Source: Phytopythium helicoides (Eukaryota > Oomycota > Peronosporomycetes > Pythiales > Pythiaceae). From it: a DNA stretch of 64,000 nucleotides. This document shows positions 10,401 through 20,888 of this stretch, piece by piece; positions within the stretch are counted from its first letter, which is position 1, and every line of letters starts with the position of its first letter. Below the pieces are notes generated by a model that had not been told where the DNA came from, searched no databases, and was given only the letters and a program-made list of their open reading frames with translations. The stretch covers positions 310,001 to 374,000 of the forward strand of contig JANFNE010000046.1 of assembly GCA_024867545.1 (NCBI GenBank), in the 5' to 3' direction. Position numbers and translations under genes: made by a program.

Positions 10401-11336
10401 TAGTCTTGAAGCGCTTGCTGAGAGGGATGAGTTGCGCGATGACGAAGAGACGCTGCAAAATATCAAGGCGTCAGTGGCTGTCGAACTCGTGCTGCTGTGC
10501 GTTCAGCTGGTATCGCATCCTCAAGACGAGAATGAAGTGGAAGCTCGACTAGTCGAGGTTTTTAATGTGGAGGAGTTTCGTCGACTCAGCGAGCCCCCAT
10601 CAAGTATCAAGCCATGGATCCAAAGCTACATGGAGAAGCGATGCTTGCGTGAAGATCAGTCCATGTCAAGAGATATTTTGGCTCTTCTTCTTGGTCAAGC
10701 TGTCGAGCTTGTTCTCGACAGGAATCTGTGCAATCCAGAGACTGTATTAGCCGCATTCCGGAACCCCGATTCCGATGCAAGTAGCACGGACTGGACGCTT
10801 ACGAACGACTTTGCGGCATTGATTGTGTTGCTGACGCTGCCTCGCGAATCCAGGTAAAGTGATTGTCTGATGATAGAAACTAAGAGGTTGCAACCGGACT
10901 CACCATTACATTCTACTTTTCCTTTTCAGGGCTATCGACGGCTTGCGGTTGATCGCGTCCCGGAGCGACTTTGTCGACCTATTCCTTCCGTATGGCAAAA
11001 ACTACTGCAGCACGCTCGAGGAGTGGCGATTCCTCATTCAAACCCTGTCTTCTCTATCTGATACCCCGGTGAGATGTTTCTTTGATGCCGCGTTGAAGAT
11101 TGATTTTCTCTAACAAATCTACCATCCAGGCAACAACAGGGAACGGCCAGGAAGATATCTTGGAAAATATCTTGAACCATGTTTGTTCGACACTAGCACC
11201 CGAGGAGCTGCTGGAAGTACTTCCAGAAGATGGTGATCTAGCGCTATACATGGCGACCATCGAGACAAGTGCACGCCTGGAAAGTGGCCGTGAGAAGCAA
11301 CGCTTGAGCCAGGCGGGCCTGGCGCTGGCCTGTTAA
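7408..11336 (+). CDS. HPS3: HPS3-like protein, candidate BLOC-2 subunit
   Basis: Exons 7408..10853, 10930..11068 and 11130..11336 give 1263 aa. The start at 7408 (MRSLFVRAL) was preferred over an in-frame ATG 28 codons upstream because the latter adds unrelated sequence. The N-terminal 200 residues follow the beta-propeller pattern of human HPS3: a short strand-rich start, then FLCVYHDWRERK (compare the FLRAYVNWR block of the human protein as I recall it), then a CIAVCSFTGRVVVAM block and YVAYASQTEVRVMEI. A second propeller-like part (SPVTCIEANSSFLFVATISG) is followed by a long alpha-helical solenoid. HPS3, HPS5 and HPS6 form BLOC-2, which sends cargo to lysosome-related organelles in animals. 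Assignment rests on pattern similarity, so a distant vesicle-coat-like solenoid protein remains possible. Confidence 0.65.
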
Positions 11337-11480
11337 GTTACTTGTGTTATGAGGTGACTCTTATAATGATTCGTCTGAGTTTCCAGTGATCTTGGTCTGA
11401 GGTGAGTACGCGAGCTGCTGGGTTTCCAGCATTCGTGTGATAGTTTCAATATACTAAAGCACCACATACACGTTTGTTAA

Positions 11481-12991
11481 TCACCCAGCGGTTTGAAAAA
11501 TCACGAGGCAACGTGCACCTACCCACGCACGCGTCTGCCGGAATCGAGTCTTGTTCTCTTCCTTGACAAAAGTGTGGAATCGAATCACCCAGCGTGTGGA
11601 ATCCAACACGGCGATATAGCTTTCGTGTCCTCGCGCACGCTCAAACACGCTATTCTCCTCTTGAGTTGCCAGGTCGAATAGTGCCTTTCGTTTCTCGTTG
11701 CTCGCACGGCCGCGCGGAGCTGGTATACCGCCGCCCAACGAACTTGCACGAGTGGAAAACGAGGACAGGTCTGGGTTCCCGTCGATACTCGCCGTTGTAG
11801 CAGCACTCGGTCGAGTGCCCTGAAACAACAACAGCTCATCCAAATCCTGGACGAACGCACGAACCTTGCTCGACGGTACGGATGACGGTAGGCGGATGTC
11901 GAGTTGCAGTGGCCAGGCACGCGAGTGGAACACCTCGGTTGTGTCTGTAATGGTTTCCCCCGCAGGGATGAAGGTTCGCGTACGATCCTCCGTGTCCAGG
12001 ACAATAAAACCTAGTGGTGTGTCGCTCACAGTGCCTGCAGGGGTAGACGTCCCATGCACGCGAATACGGGAATCCAAATGAAGCATGCTAGCCAGGAACA
12101 TGTGATGACCTCCAACAAAGTTGCGCAGCTGAAAGAGAGTACAACAAAACAAGCACATCTGCGTGAGTCTGCTGAGCGAATGGGCGGGCATTGAGATAAA
12201 ACCTACGAGCGGTAGTATGGCGAGGGCAATGGCGAGGAAGAAGCCCGTGGAGAAGAGCAGTCTCATCGTGACATTCTCGCTCACGACTGGGGATACGTAG
12301 TAGATGTACACGATGAGCACCAGCAGCATGAGCTTGGCGAGCTGCGCCATCCGCCAAAGAAATAATTAGTATACCCGTGGCGCGTTGGTTCTCCACATCG
12401 CCAAGCCCACCGTTGTCCCCTCGTACAGCAGCGTAATGCGACCGGGCTTCTCATGCTCGCTGTAGCCGACCGTGCCCTTACGCACGATGACCTGCGGGCA
12501 CCCTCGCCTTGGTCATTTCGCTGGAAGCCGTAAAAAAAGATAAGCAGTCGTGCAGAACTGCACCTCACGCAGCACGTTGCCGGCAGCGTCCATCCAGATC
12601 ATGAAGGAGATGCCAAAGAGCCACTGCGGCCACATGCAGAGCATGAGCGAGAGCCGAGAGACGGCGATGGCGATCCAGAGCAGCCCAGCGCGGCAGAGCA
12701 GCGACGTCTGCCACATCATGAGCTCTCTCGCGTCGTCCGGCCATCTGCAGTGAGCGGTCAGCGCCCAGCAAGCCCTCAACCCCCGCGCAGGAAGACGACG
12801 CACATCCACTTGCTGGGGCTGAACTTGCGCGCGAGGAAGAAGAGCGAGCGCGCGATGGGGCTGGCGAGCACGGCCGAGAGGAAGAAGAGCACCACCGACA
12901 CGTATGTCTTGAAGGACCCGGTGCGCACCTCGGCCCACCAGTCCTCCCAGCCGCTGAGCCTCACGAAGCAAACGTCTCCGCTCAGGCTCAT
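11481..12991 (-). CDS. Multipass membrane protein of unknown function
   Basis: On the minus strand, exons read 12804..12991, 12564..12744, 12375..12491 and 11481..12341, giving 448 aa. If the third exon instead ends at 12411, the last intron becomes a more usual 69 nt and the protein 436 aa. Hydrophobic segments are visible at VVLFFLSAVLA, GLLWIAIAVSRLSLMLCMW, KLMLLVLIVYIYYV and LFSTGFFLAIALAILPLVGF. A further 78-nt in-frame stretch (VGFISMPAHS to CTLFQ) is bounded by GT and AG and may be another intron. The last 200 residues are soluble and predicted cytosolic or lumenal. No family is recognised. The gene starts about 110 nt from the end of the C9orf85-type gene, which lies on the same strand. 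Confidence 0.65.
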
Positions 12992-13098
12992 GCTCGCTGC
13001 GCTTCGGTTGTCGCGCCGCCGACAAGTCGAAATGCAACCTCACGATTGGCAGAAATGAACATATACCGCTTCTCATTGGATAAAATCGTGCGCAACCT

Positions 13099-13800
13099 CT
13101 ACATCTCCTCGTCCTCTTCCTCGTCGAACGACTCGAAGCCGTCGTCGTCGTCGACGGCCTCGCCGCGAGCTGCGCGCTTCTCCTTCTCCTGGTTGCGCAG
13201 GAAGGCGCGGCGCTCGCGCTCGCGCATACCGTCGAGCGTGGCCTCGAGCTCCTGCTTGCGCTTGAGCCGCTCGGACGCCAGCTCCTGGTCGCTGCACGGA
13301 CAATCCCACCACGAGCGTCAGCGCCAGCAACAGGCCGAGCAGAGAGGAGCTGCACGCACGTCGCGACGATCTCCTTGCCCTGGCAGCACTTGGCGCAGAT
13401 GTCTCGCTCCTGCAGTCGCCACGAGGCTCGTGAGTCTCCGTCGGGGCCGGCCCGCATGCATCCTCCTTACCTTTGCGCACGCGTCGCACGAGGCGTGGTA
13501 GGCGGAGGTGACGCTCTTCTGGTGGCAGTAGATGCTGTCGCGCCAACATAGAATCGTGAGCCAGTCGCCCACAGGCAGCCTCGCCGCCGCCCGCACGCAC
13601 CAGTTGGCCGGCTGCGTGAGCGGCTTGTACTTGCGGTACTTCTTGCGCCACTCGATCTGCTTGCGGCACTTCTCGCAGAGCCCGCGGATGGGCAGCGACA
13701 GGATGCGCTCCGTCTTCTTGGACTTGGGGTTGTGCTTGAACGCGAACGTGTTCTGGTGCTTGGGCGCGCCCTTCTTGACGTTGCCGCGCTGCGAGCTCAT
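13099..13800 (-). CDS. C9orf85: C9orf85-family cysteine-rich nuclear-type protein
   Basis: Exons 13601..13800, 13471..13534, 13360..13409 and 13099..13291 give 168 aa, and all three introns are 61-68 nt. The start MSSQRGNVKKGAPKHQNTF is nearly the same as the beginning of the human C9orf85 protein. The order of cysteine pairs is also kept: LCEKCRKQIEWRKKYRKYKPL, CIYCHQKSVTSAYHASCDAC and CAKCCQGKEIV. A basic region and an acidic tail (DDDDGFESFDEEEDEEM) follow, as in the human protein. The function of the family is unknown. The paired cysteines suggest zinc binding. The splice choices are supported because each join restores a conserved Cys-rich segment. Confidence 0.88.
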
Positions 13801-14275
13801 GGCGGCGCTTGCCTTGGTTGGTGATTGGCGACGGCGACGGCGGCGCTGCCACACTGCGCAAATTAAGTAAACTTGATAACCACAATAGTAAATTTACCAA
13901 AAAGAGGATTGGCTTCTGGGAAGTCTTTTTTTTTTCAGGAAGCAAGTTGAAGCGAGAGCCTGCGAGCTCCCCATGGAATGACGGAGTCGCTCGTGTAGAC
14001 TGATTGATGCATGGTGGACTCTGGCAGTTGACTTTCGGATAGATCAAGAACTGTTAGAAAGTGGAACAGAACAGGTTGATTCATGACGGTGGCATGGACT
14101 CTGACGACTCGATAGGTAAAAAGTCGACTTTCGGATCGATCACGAACTACAAGCAAGTACAAAGCGCAAGTGCGTCATGTTGTATGCACACTTACGGGGT
14201 CATCACTACACATGCACAAGAAGCAAGGAGCACGCTGGGTGGGCCGCCCGATAGGCGTCGTCTAATCTACAGTGC
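13801..14275. other. Intergenic with a short direct repeat
   Basis: The sequence TTGACTTTCGGATAGATCAAGAACT at about 14029-14053 recurs as TCGACTTTCGGATCGATCACGAACT at about 14122-14146, with neighbouring GGACTCTG blocks also repeated. It is a roughly 93-nt-spaced imperfect duplication. No gene is seen. Confidence 0.45.
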
Positions 14276-15298
14276 TTACTTGACCTCGTTCTTGAGCTCC
14301 TCCTTGTTCAGGTACGCCTTGATGTTCTGCATCGTGGTGTGGGCAATGTTGCCGAGCGCCTCCTCCGTGAAGAATGCCTGGTGACCGGTGATGATCACGT
14401 TCGGGAACGTGAACAGACGGGCGAGTGTGTCATCCGCGATGATGGCACCCGAGCGGTCCGAGTAGAAGTACTCGCCCTCGCCTTCGAACACGTCGAGGCC
14501 GACCGACGCGATCTTGTTGGACTTAAGGCCCTTGACAAGAGCTTCGGTGTCGATGAGACCACCACGGCTAGTGTTGATAATGGTCACACCATCCTTCATC
14601 TTGGCGATGCTCTCCTCGTTGATGACGTGCTTGGTCGAGGGGAAGAGCGGGCAGTGCAGCGAGATGATGTCGGAACGAGCCCAGATCTCGTCAAGCGAGA
14701 CGTACTCGACGCCGTAGCTGAGAGCTTCGGGGTTCTGTACGACATCGTAGGCAAGCACCTTGCAGCCGAATCCACTGGCAATGCGAGCGAAGAGAGCGCC
14801 GATCTTGCCGGTACCGACGACGCCGATGGTCTTGCCATTCACATCGAATCCAAGGAGGCCAGCCAGACGGAAGTTCTGCTCGCGCGTGCGGTTGTATGAG
14901 CGGTGGATCTTGCGGTTGAGCGTCATCATGAGAGCAGCGGCGTGCTCGGCCACAGCGTAGGGCGAGTACGCGGGGACGCGGGTGACGGCCATACCGAGCT
15001 CCTGCGCGACCTTGAGGTCGATCATATCGAAGCCGGCGCAGCGCAGGAAGACGGCACGCGTGCCGCCATTGTGGAGGATGCGGAGCACCTCTTCGTTGGC
15101 GGTGTCGTTGACGAAGATGATGACGCCCTCGCAGCCCTCGGCGAGCTTGGCCGTGGTCTCGCTCAGGCGGTGGGCGAAGAAGATGAGCTCATGGGCGGGA
15201 GTCACACCCTCCTGATCGGCGACCTTGGTGAGCGACTCAACGTCGTAGCTGTGGGCCGAGAAGACGGCGATCTTGATCGAGTTCTCCGAGTTGTTCAT
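14276..15298 (-). CDS. D-lactate dehydrogenase type 2-hydroxyacid dehydrogenase, copy 1 (intronless)
   Basis: The gene gives 340 aa from the ATG at 15298. The frame remains open for 99 more codons, but that part is Ser/Pro-rich and absent from the paralogs. The protein belongs to the NAD-dependent D-isomer-specific 2-hydroxyacid dehydrogenases and resembles bacterial fermentative LdhA. It has Rossmann GTGKIG at 162-167, Arg245 in INTSRGG, Glu274 in FEGEGE and His306 in ITGHQAFFT, with the same spacing as the R-E-H catalytic triad of E. coli LdhA. The expected reaction is pyruvate plus NADH to D-lactate in the cytosol. Unlike the three other copies, it lacks the intron after the HEL codons. 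Its central 460 nt are almost identical to copy 3. Confidence 0.9.
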   Translation of the reverse strand: MNNSENSIKIAVFSAHSYDVESLTKVADQEGVTPAHELIFFAHRLSETTAKLAEGCEGVIIFVNDTANEEVLRILHNGGTRAVFLRCAGFDMIDLKVAQELGMAVTRVPAYSPYAVAEHAAALMMTLNRKIHRSYNRTREQNFRLAGLLGFDVNGKTIGVVGTGKIGALFARIASGFGCKVLAYDVVQNPEALSYGVEYVSLDEIWARSDIISLHCPLFPSTKHVINEESIAKMKDGVTIINTSRGGLIDTEALVKGLKSNKIASVGLDVFEGEGEYFYSDRSGAIIADDTLARLFTFPNVIITGHQAFFTEEALGNIAHTTMQNIKAYLNKEELKNEVK

Positions 15299-16359
15299 CT
15301 TGGGAGGAGAGGTGACTGGGGACGAGGGACTGGATGTGGATGCAGTGGCTCGAGTTGCGGCTGGCAAATTGCGGAATGAGCTCTTGCCTCGCGGCTGGTT
15401 TTGGGTGCTGCTTGGAGGAGGCGTGGAGACCTCGCGGTTAAACTTCCGCAAGCCATCGCAATCGCATAGAAGCCGCGCGCGAATCTGCGCTGGCAGCAGA
15501 TCGCCCCCTAACTGACGTACGCGGCGCAGCTCCTCCTCCTCAGGGTGCTTGGCTTCAGTTTTGCTGCTGCGTTTTTCTGGATCAGCTTGTGACACGCTAG
15601 AGTACCTATATGCTCAAAAATGTGTAGCTTTAAATACTGGGAAGCTTGATGTGCCAATACATTTGAGCTTTTCTGACGCCCCATCGTTGTCAAACCGTAG
15701 ACGAACATGTCTTTATCGCGATGGACGAGCGCCAGTCGCATGCTAAGCTCTCATGCGCTCGTTGCTCGATGTGTGCTAGCATTCAGAGGCGCTGCCTGGG
15801 GACAGAAGAACGCGGGCGGTCTTCGTGTCGTCGTTGTGGAGACCGTTTCCAGTCACAATGCATGCGATGTGATGGGATGCAGTTCTCATTCACGCAACCA
15901 GACAGACGGATGCGAGGTCTTGCTGGGCGATTGCAGCAAGTCCGACCTGCTGCCCGAAACAAACGAAACAAGTGGCCGCACCGTAAGGTATGTAGCCAAC
16001 TGCGCCGAGACTCTGACCAAAAGTAATCAGCGCTAATAGGTCGGACTCGGCCAGCGGGGCGGTACGGCGCGAGGCCAGAGACCGAACGCTCTCGTCACGC
16101 TTGGCGCGTCACATCGAATGCTTGGGCGACCGCGCGAGCAAGCAGCTCTCGATGACCCGCACTTCTCTACGCGAGAAGAGTGCGCCAGCGCCACGCAGCA
16201 GCCAATTCCTCCAATCGATCTGAATCATCAGCGATGAAAACCCAAGCAGAAAAACGGTTTACCCATTTACAAAAACGCCCAAATGAGCTACGTCCGGCGA
16301 GAGCAGCGGCGCAGTGGCTTCCTGTACTCGCATGCTCACTCCGCCAACTGCGCGGCCAT
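15299..16359. other. Long gap between D-LDH copies 1 and 2
   Basis: About 1 kb holds no convincing gene. The upstream in-frame extension of copy 1 occupies 15299-15595. A plus-strand frame at 15721-16026 codes for about 100 aa with clustered cysteines (CARCSMC, then CRRCGDRFQSQCMRC), which might be a small zinc-finger gene or chance. No start context or homolog supports it. Confidence 0.35.
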
Positions 16360-17787
16360 TCAGAGCTTGACCTGGTTCACGAGCTCGGCGTTGTTCACGT
16401 ACGCCTTGATGTTCTGGATGGTCGTCTGCGCGATGTTGCCGAGCGCCTCCTGCGTGAAGAATGCCTGGTGACCTGTGATGACCACGTTCGGGAACATGAA
16501 GAGCCTCGCCAGCATGTCGTCGGCGATGATCTCGCCCGAGCGGTCCGAGTAGAAGTAGCCCTCCTCGCCCTCGAACACGTCCAGCCCCGCGGCGGAGATC
16601 TTGTTGGACTTGAGCCCGTCCACGAGCGACGGCGTGTGGATGAGCGCGCCTCGGCTCGTGTTGATGAGCATCACACCTGGTCCGTCGCATCGAGATGTTT
16701 TGAGTCAGGCAGTCAAGAGTGCTACTGGCGAGACCTGGTCACGCACCGTCCTTCATCTTGGCGATACTCTCGGCGTTGATCATATGACGGGTCGTCGGGA
16801 AGAGCGGGCAGTGCAGAGAGATAATGTCCGACTGAGCCCAGATGTTGTCGAGTGACGTGTACTCGGCGCCGTAGCGGATCGCCTCGGGGTTCTTTGCCAC
16901 GTCGTACGCGAGCACCTTGCAGCCGTAGCCGGCGCAGATTCGCGCAAAGATGGACCCGATCTTTCCGGTGCCCACCACGCCCACAGTTTTGCCGTTGATG
17001 TCAAAGCCCAACAAACCCGTGAGGCGGAAGTTCTGCTCGCGCGTACGGTTGTAGGCGCGGTGGGTCTTGCGGTTGAGTGTCATCATGAGCGCCGACGCGT
17101 GCTCGGCAATCGCATAGGGCGAGTAGGCGGGCACGCGCACGACTGGGATGCCGAGCTCCTTGGCCACGGTCAGATCCACCATGTCAAAGCCGGCGCAACG
17201 CAAGAAGATGGCGCGCGTGCCTCGAGCGTACAGCTAGGGTGGACATGCATACCGCCGTTGCAGACATCGTTAGGCGGAGAGACGCGCAGACGCGCAGCGG
17301 CACGAGCTCAGGGATTTGATGGGCAACGAACCTGACGCAGGGCCTTCTCGTTGGCCAGGTCATTCACGAACAGCACCACGGCCTCGCAGTTCTCGGCCAG
17401 CTTGGTCGTGTGCTCCGTCAGGCGGTTGGTGAAGAACCTGCTCGGGAGACGTCCGTCAGTCGGTTGCACCCTCGTTTCCAGACAGATGCCATGCCACGTC
17501 ACGCACAGCAGCTCGCTGTCGGGCGTGACGCCCTCCTCCTTGGCGAACGCGCGTAACGCGCCGATCTCGTAGTTGTGCGCCGAGAAGAAGCCCACGCGGA
17601 TGCCCTTGGGCTTGCTCTCGCCAGTCGCGCCGACGGGCGGAACGCTCGCGTTCTTGATGCTGCGGCCGGCCCCGACTGCCAGGCGGCGCACCGCCAGCCC
17701 AGCACTGGACCCACACGCGAGCATCGCCGTGCGCTGCGTGAGCGCCGAGCGCGCGAAGGCCGGAGCGGAGCGCAGCAGCGCGTGCAT
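16360..17787 (-). CDS. D-lactate dehydrogenase type protein, copy 2, mitochondrial-type presequence
   Basis: Exons 17507..17787, 17332..17437, 16747..17233 and 16360..16676 give 396 aa. Residues 1-60 (MHALLRSAPAFARSALTQRT, then a further Arg/Ala/Ser-rich stretch without acidic residues) look like a mitochondrial transit peptide and are absent from the other copies. The enzyme core follows with GTGKIG and the triad at about Arg300, Glu329 and His361. The first intron is at the same place and phase as in copies 3 and 4. The other two are unique to this copy. Divergence across the whole coding region suggests it is the oldest paralog here. It may reduce pyruvate or oxidise D-lactate inside mitochondria. 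The direction cannot be told. Confidence 0.88.
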
Positions 17788-18098
17788 GAGGCTCGAAGGT
17801 GTCGTTGGAGTAGTCGATTCGAAGAGAGAGAATGGAGAGGCAGCAGCTGGCCAGCGGCACGTAATCGGCCCGTGCCTAGAGACATCTCGGCTCGCGGCTA
17901 GCTTCCCGCACGCGTCTATACGCCGCTTGGATTGGGGGCATGCACATCGATGCGCCGTCATGATACTCTCAAGTCACACACATACTTCAACGTAGACACA
18001 CTTCATTCCATTGGATACCTATTACTTTTCTCTGCCTCGCTGCTTGCTTCGCTCGGGCTTGGCGGTCGCCATCACAGGCGACTGCGGACCGTGAGCCT
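17788..18098. other. Intergenic between D-LDH copies 2 and 3
   Basis: This 311-nt gap should hold the promoter of copy 2 and the 3' end of copy 3. The copy-2 frame stays open for 58 codons upstream of 17787, but the added residues look like UTR translation. Nothing else was recognised. Confidence 0.45.
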
Positions 18099-19169
18099 TC
18101 ACGCCTTGACGGCGTTCTTGAGCTCCTCGCCAGCCACGTACGCCTTGATGTTGGTCATGGTCGTGTGACCGATGTTGTTCAATGCCTCCTCCGTGAAGAA
18201 TGCCTGGTGACCGGTGATGATCACGTTCGGGAACGTGAACAGACGGGCGAGCGTGTCATCCGCGATGATGGCACCCGAGCGGTCCGAGTAGAAGTACTCG
18301 CCCTCGCCTTCGAACACGTCGAGGCCGACCGACGCGATCTTGTTGGACTTAAGGCCCTTGACCAGCGCCTTGGTGTCGATGAGACCACCACGGCTAGTGT
18401 TGATAATGGTCACACCATCCTTCATCTTGGCGATGCTCTCTTCGTTGATGACGTGCTTGGTCGAGGGGAAGAGCGGGCAGTGCAGCGAGATGATGTCGGA
18501 ACGAGCCCAGATCTCGTCAAGCGAGACGTACTCGACGCCGTAGCTGAGAGCTTCGGGGTTCTGCACGACATCGTAGGCAAGCACCTTGCAGCCGAATCCA
18601 CTGGCAATGCGAGCGAAGAGAGCGCCGATCTTGCCGGTACCGACGACACCAATGGTGCGGCCGTTGATATCAAAGCCCAGCAGACCCGCGAGGCGGAAGT
18701 TCTGCTCGCGCGTGCGGTTGTATGAGCGGTGGATCTTGCGGTTGAGCGTGAGCATGAGCGCGGCAGCGTGCTCGGCCACAGCGTAGGGCGAGTACGCGGG
18801 GACGCGGGCCACAGCGATGCCAAGCTCTTCCGCGACCTTGAGGTCGATCATGTCGAAGCCGGCGCAGCGCAGGAAGACGGCGCGCGTGCCGCCGTTGTGG
18901 AGGATGCGGAGCACCTCCTCGTTGGCAGAGTCGTTGACGAAGATGACGACGGCTTCACATCCCTCGGCGAGCTTGGCGGTCGACTCACTCAGCCGCGGTA
19001 CGTAGAAGCTGTGGGGGATACGCAGTCAGTCAGTCACGCACGTCAAGAGGAGGCCAACGACAGCCAGCGCTTACATGAGCTCGTGCTGGTCCCAGACTCC
19101 GTCCTCCTTGGCCACCTTGGTCATGGTGTCGATGTCGTAGCTGTGCGACGAGAAGAAGGCGATCTTCAT
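18099..19169 (-). CDS. D-lactate dehydrogenase type protein, copy 3
   Basis: Exons 19075..19169 and 18099..19008 give 334 aa, starting MKIAFFSSHSYDIDTMTKVA with no presequence, so it is expected to be cytosolic. The triad is at about Arg238, Glu267 and His299. The single 66-nt intron interrupts the Ile codon of HELI-FYVP, the same position and phase as in copies 2 and 4. From about 18190 to 18655 its sequence is nearly identical, silent sites included, to 14350-14820 of copy 1, while both flanks differ. That points to gene conversion. The expected role is NADH-dependent pyruvate/D-lactate interconversion. Confidence 0.9.
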
Positions 19170-19814
19170 GGCTGGTGGCGAGCGGGGGCTTCGGTAGGTT
19201 TGGCTGCGGGGCTTGGAGCTTGGCGGCGGATTCGGAAATGAACTGCTGACTCGGGCCGATCTTTTGGCCGTTGCCTGTCACGTGCGCTGCAAAGGCGCGC
19301 GGCGGTCGAGAGACATGTGAGACTGGGTTCCGCCAATCACGGACCGCGTCAAACATGGGTTGACTCGGTGACGTCGCCGGTCTGCATGGACGCGGCTGAG
19401 TGGCTGCGCACGGCTGCGACTGCGACGTGAGCGGCGCGGCACTCGAAGCAGATTGCTTGGGGTGGCGGCGACTCCAAGCAGCGACTGAAGTCGCCAGCAA
19501 TCAAGCGGGGACAGAGGCGGCGGCGTTCTGACTTGAGACTCCCGAGCAGCGCGCCATGATTCATCGACTTGATTGTCGACTCCATGGGGGCCAGCCGTGC
19601 CAGGAATGAGGAAAAGTAATCGGTGTGCAGATGCCTCACGATTACGACAAGATCTACAGTAGTTGAAGTGGCTCCCTTCGTCAGTGACGCAAGCGCAGGA
19701 AAGCAACGATGCGAGATTCCCAGTGCTGTTGTTCCATTCCGCTCATATCAAATCCTATGCAGAGCTACGAGGGACCCACAAGACGAGAACTACCCGATGG
19801 CGTGGTCGCAACGC
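19170..19814. other. Intergenic between D-LDH copies 3 and 4
   Basis: About 645 nt. Open frames up to 156 codons overlap each other on the minus strand, but none has recognisable features. The part near 19170 is the likely promoter of copy 3. No repeat longer than a few bases was noticed. Confidence 0.45.
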
Positions 19815-20888
19815 TCACGCCTTGACCTCGTTCTTGAGCTCCTCGCCGGCAGCATACGCCTTGATGTTGGCCATGGTCGTGTGACCGATGTTGTTCAGCG
19901 CCTCCTGCGTGAAGAACGCCTGGTGACCGGTGATGATCACGTTCGAGAACGTGAACAGACGGGCAAGCGTGTCATCGGCAATGACTGCGCCTGAGCGGTC
20001 CGAGTAGAAGTACTCGCCCTCGCCCTCGAAGACATCCAAACCGACAGATCCGATCTTTCGCGACTTGAGACCCTTGACAAGAGCTTCGGTGTCGATGAGC
20101 CCGCCACGACTCGTGTTGATGATCATGACTCCGTCCTTCATCTTGGCGATGCTCTGCTCATTGACGATGTGCTTGGTAGACGGCAGGAGTGGCGCATGGA
20201 GTGAGATGATATTCGACTGGGCCCAGATCTCGTCGAGCGAGACGTACTCGACGCCGTAGCTGAGCGCTTCAGGGTTCTGCACGACATCGTAGGCAAGCAC
20301 CTTGCAGCCAAAACCCTTTGCGATGCGAGCGAAGAGAGCACCGATCTTGCCGGTGCCGACGACGCCAATGGTCTTACCATTGATATCGAATCCGAGGAGG
20401 CCAGCCAGACGGAAGTTCTGCTCGCGCGTGCGGTTGTACGAGTGATGAATCTTGCGGTTGAGCGTCATCATGAGAGCAGCGGCGTGCTCGGCCACAGCGT
20501 AGGGCGAGTACGCGGGGACGCGCGCAATCTTGATGCCGAGCTGCTTGGCGGCCTCGAGGTCGACCATGTCAAAGCCGGCGCAGCGCAGGAAGATGGCGCG
20601 CGTGCCACCTTCGTACAGGATGCGCAGCACTTCTGCATTGGCCAAGTCATTCACGAACATGACGATGCCCTCGCAGCCCTCGGCGAGCTTGGCAGTCGAC
20701 TCGTTCAGGCGCGGCACATAGAAGCTGTGTGCGATAGATTTCCGTTAGCACGCTCCGCTTCGGCCGTTTGGACTCCTGAAGACCGCCACCTACATGATCT
20801 CGTGCTGGTCCCAGACGCCATCCTCCTTGGCCACCTTGGTCATGTTGTCGATGTCGTAGCTGTGCGCGGAGAAGAAGGCGATCTTCAT
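19815..20888 (-). CDS. D-lactate dehydrogenase type protein, copy 4
   Basis: Exons 20794..20888 and 19815..20724 give 334 aa. It starts MKIAFFSAHSYDIDNMTKVA and ends KNEVKA, with the same triad spacing as copy 3 and Rossmann GTGKIG. It shares the single intron (69 nt here) with copy 3 but differs from copies 1 and 3 at many third positions, so it escaped their recent conversion. It carries small differences near the active-site loop (LHAPLLPSTKHIVNEQS in place of LHCPLFPSTKHVINEES). It lies head-to-head with the DUSP12-like gene and shares the 437-nt interval 20889-21325 as a bidirectional promoter region. Confidence 0.9.

Noticed and set aside
12513..13457. 314-codon minus-strand frame bridging the membrane-protein and C9orf85-type genes
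   Set aside because: It fuses parts of exons from two genes through introns and intergenic DNA. The spliced models of each gene are family-consistent.
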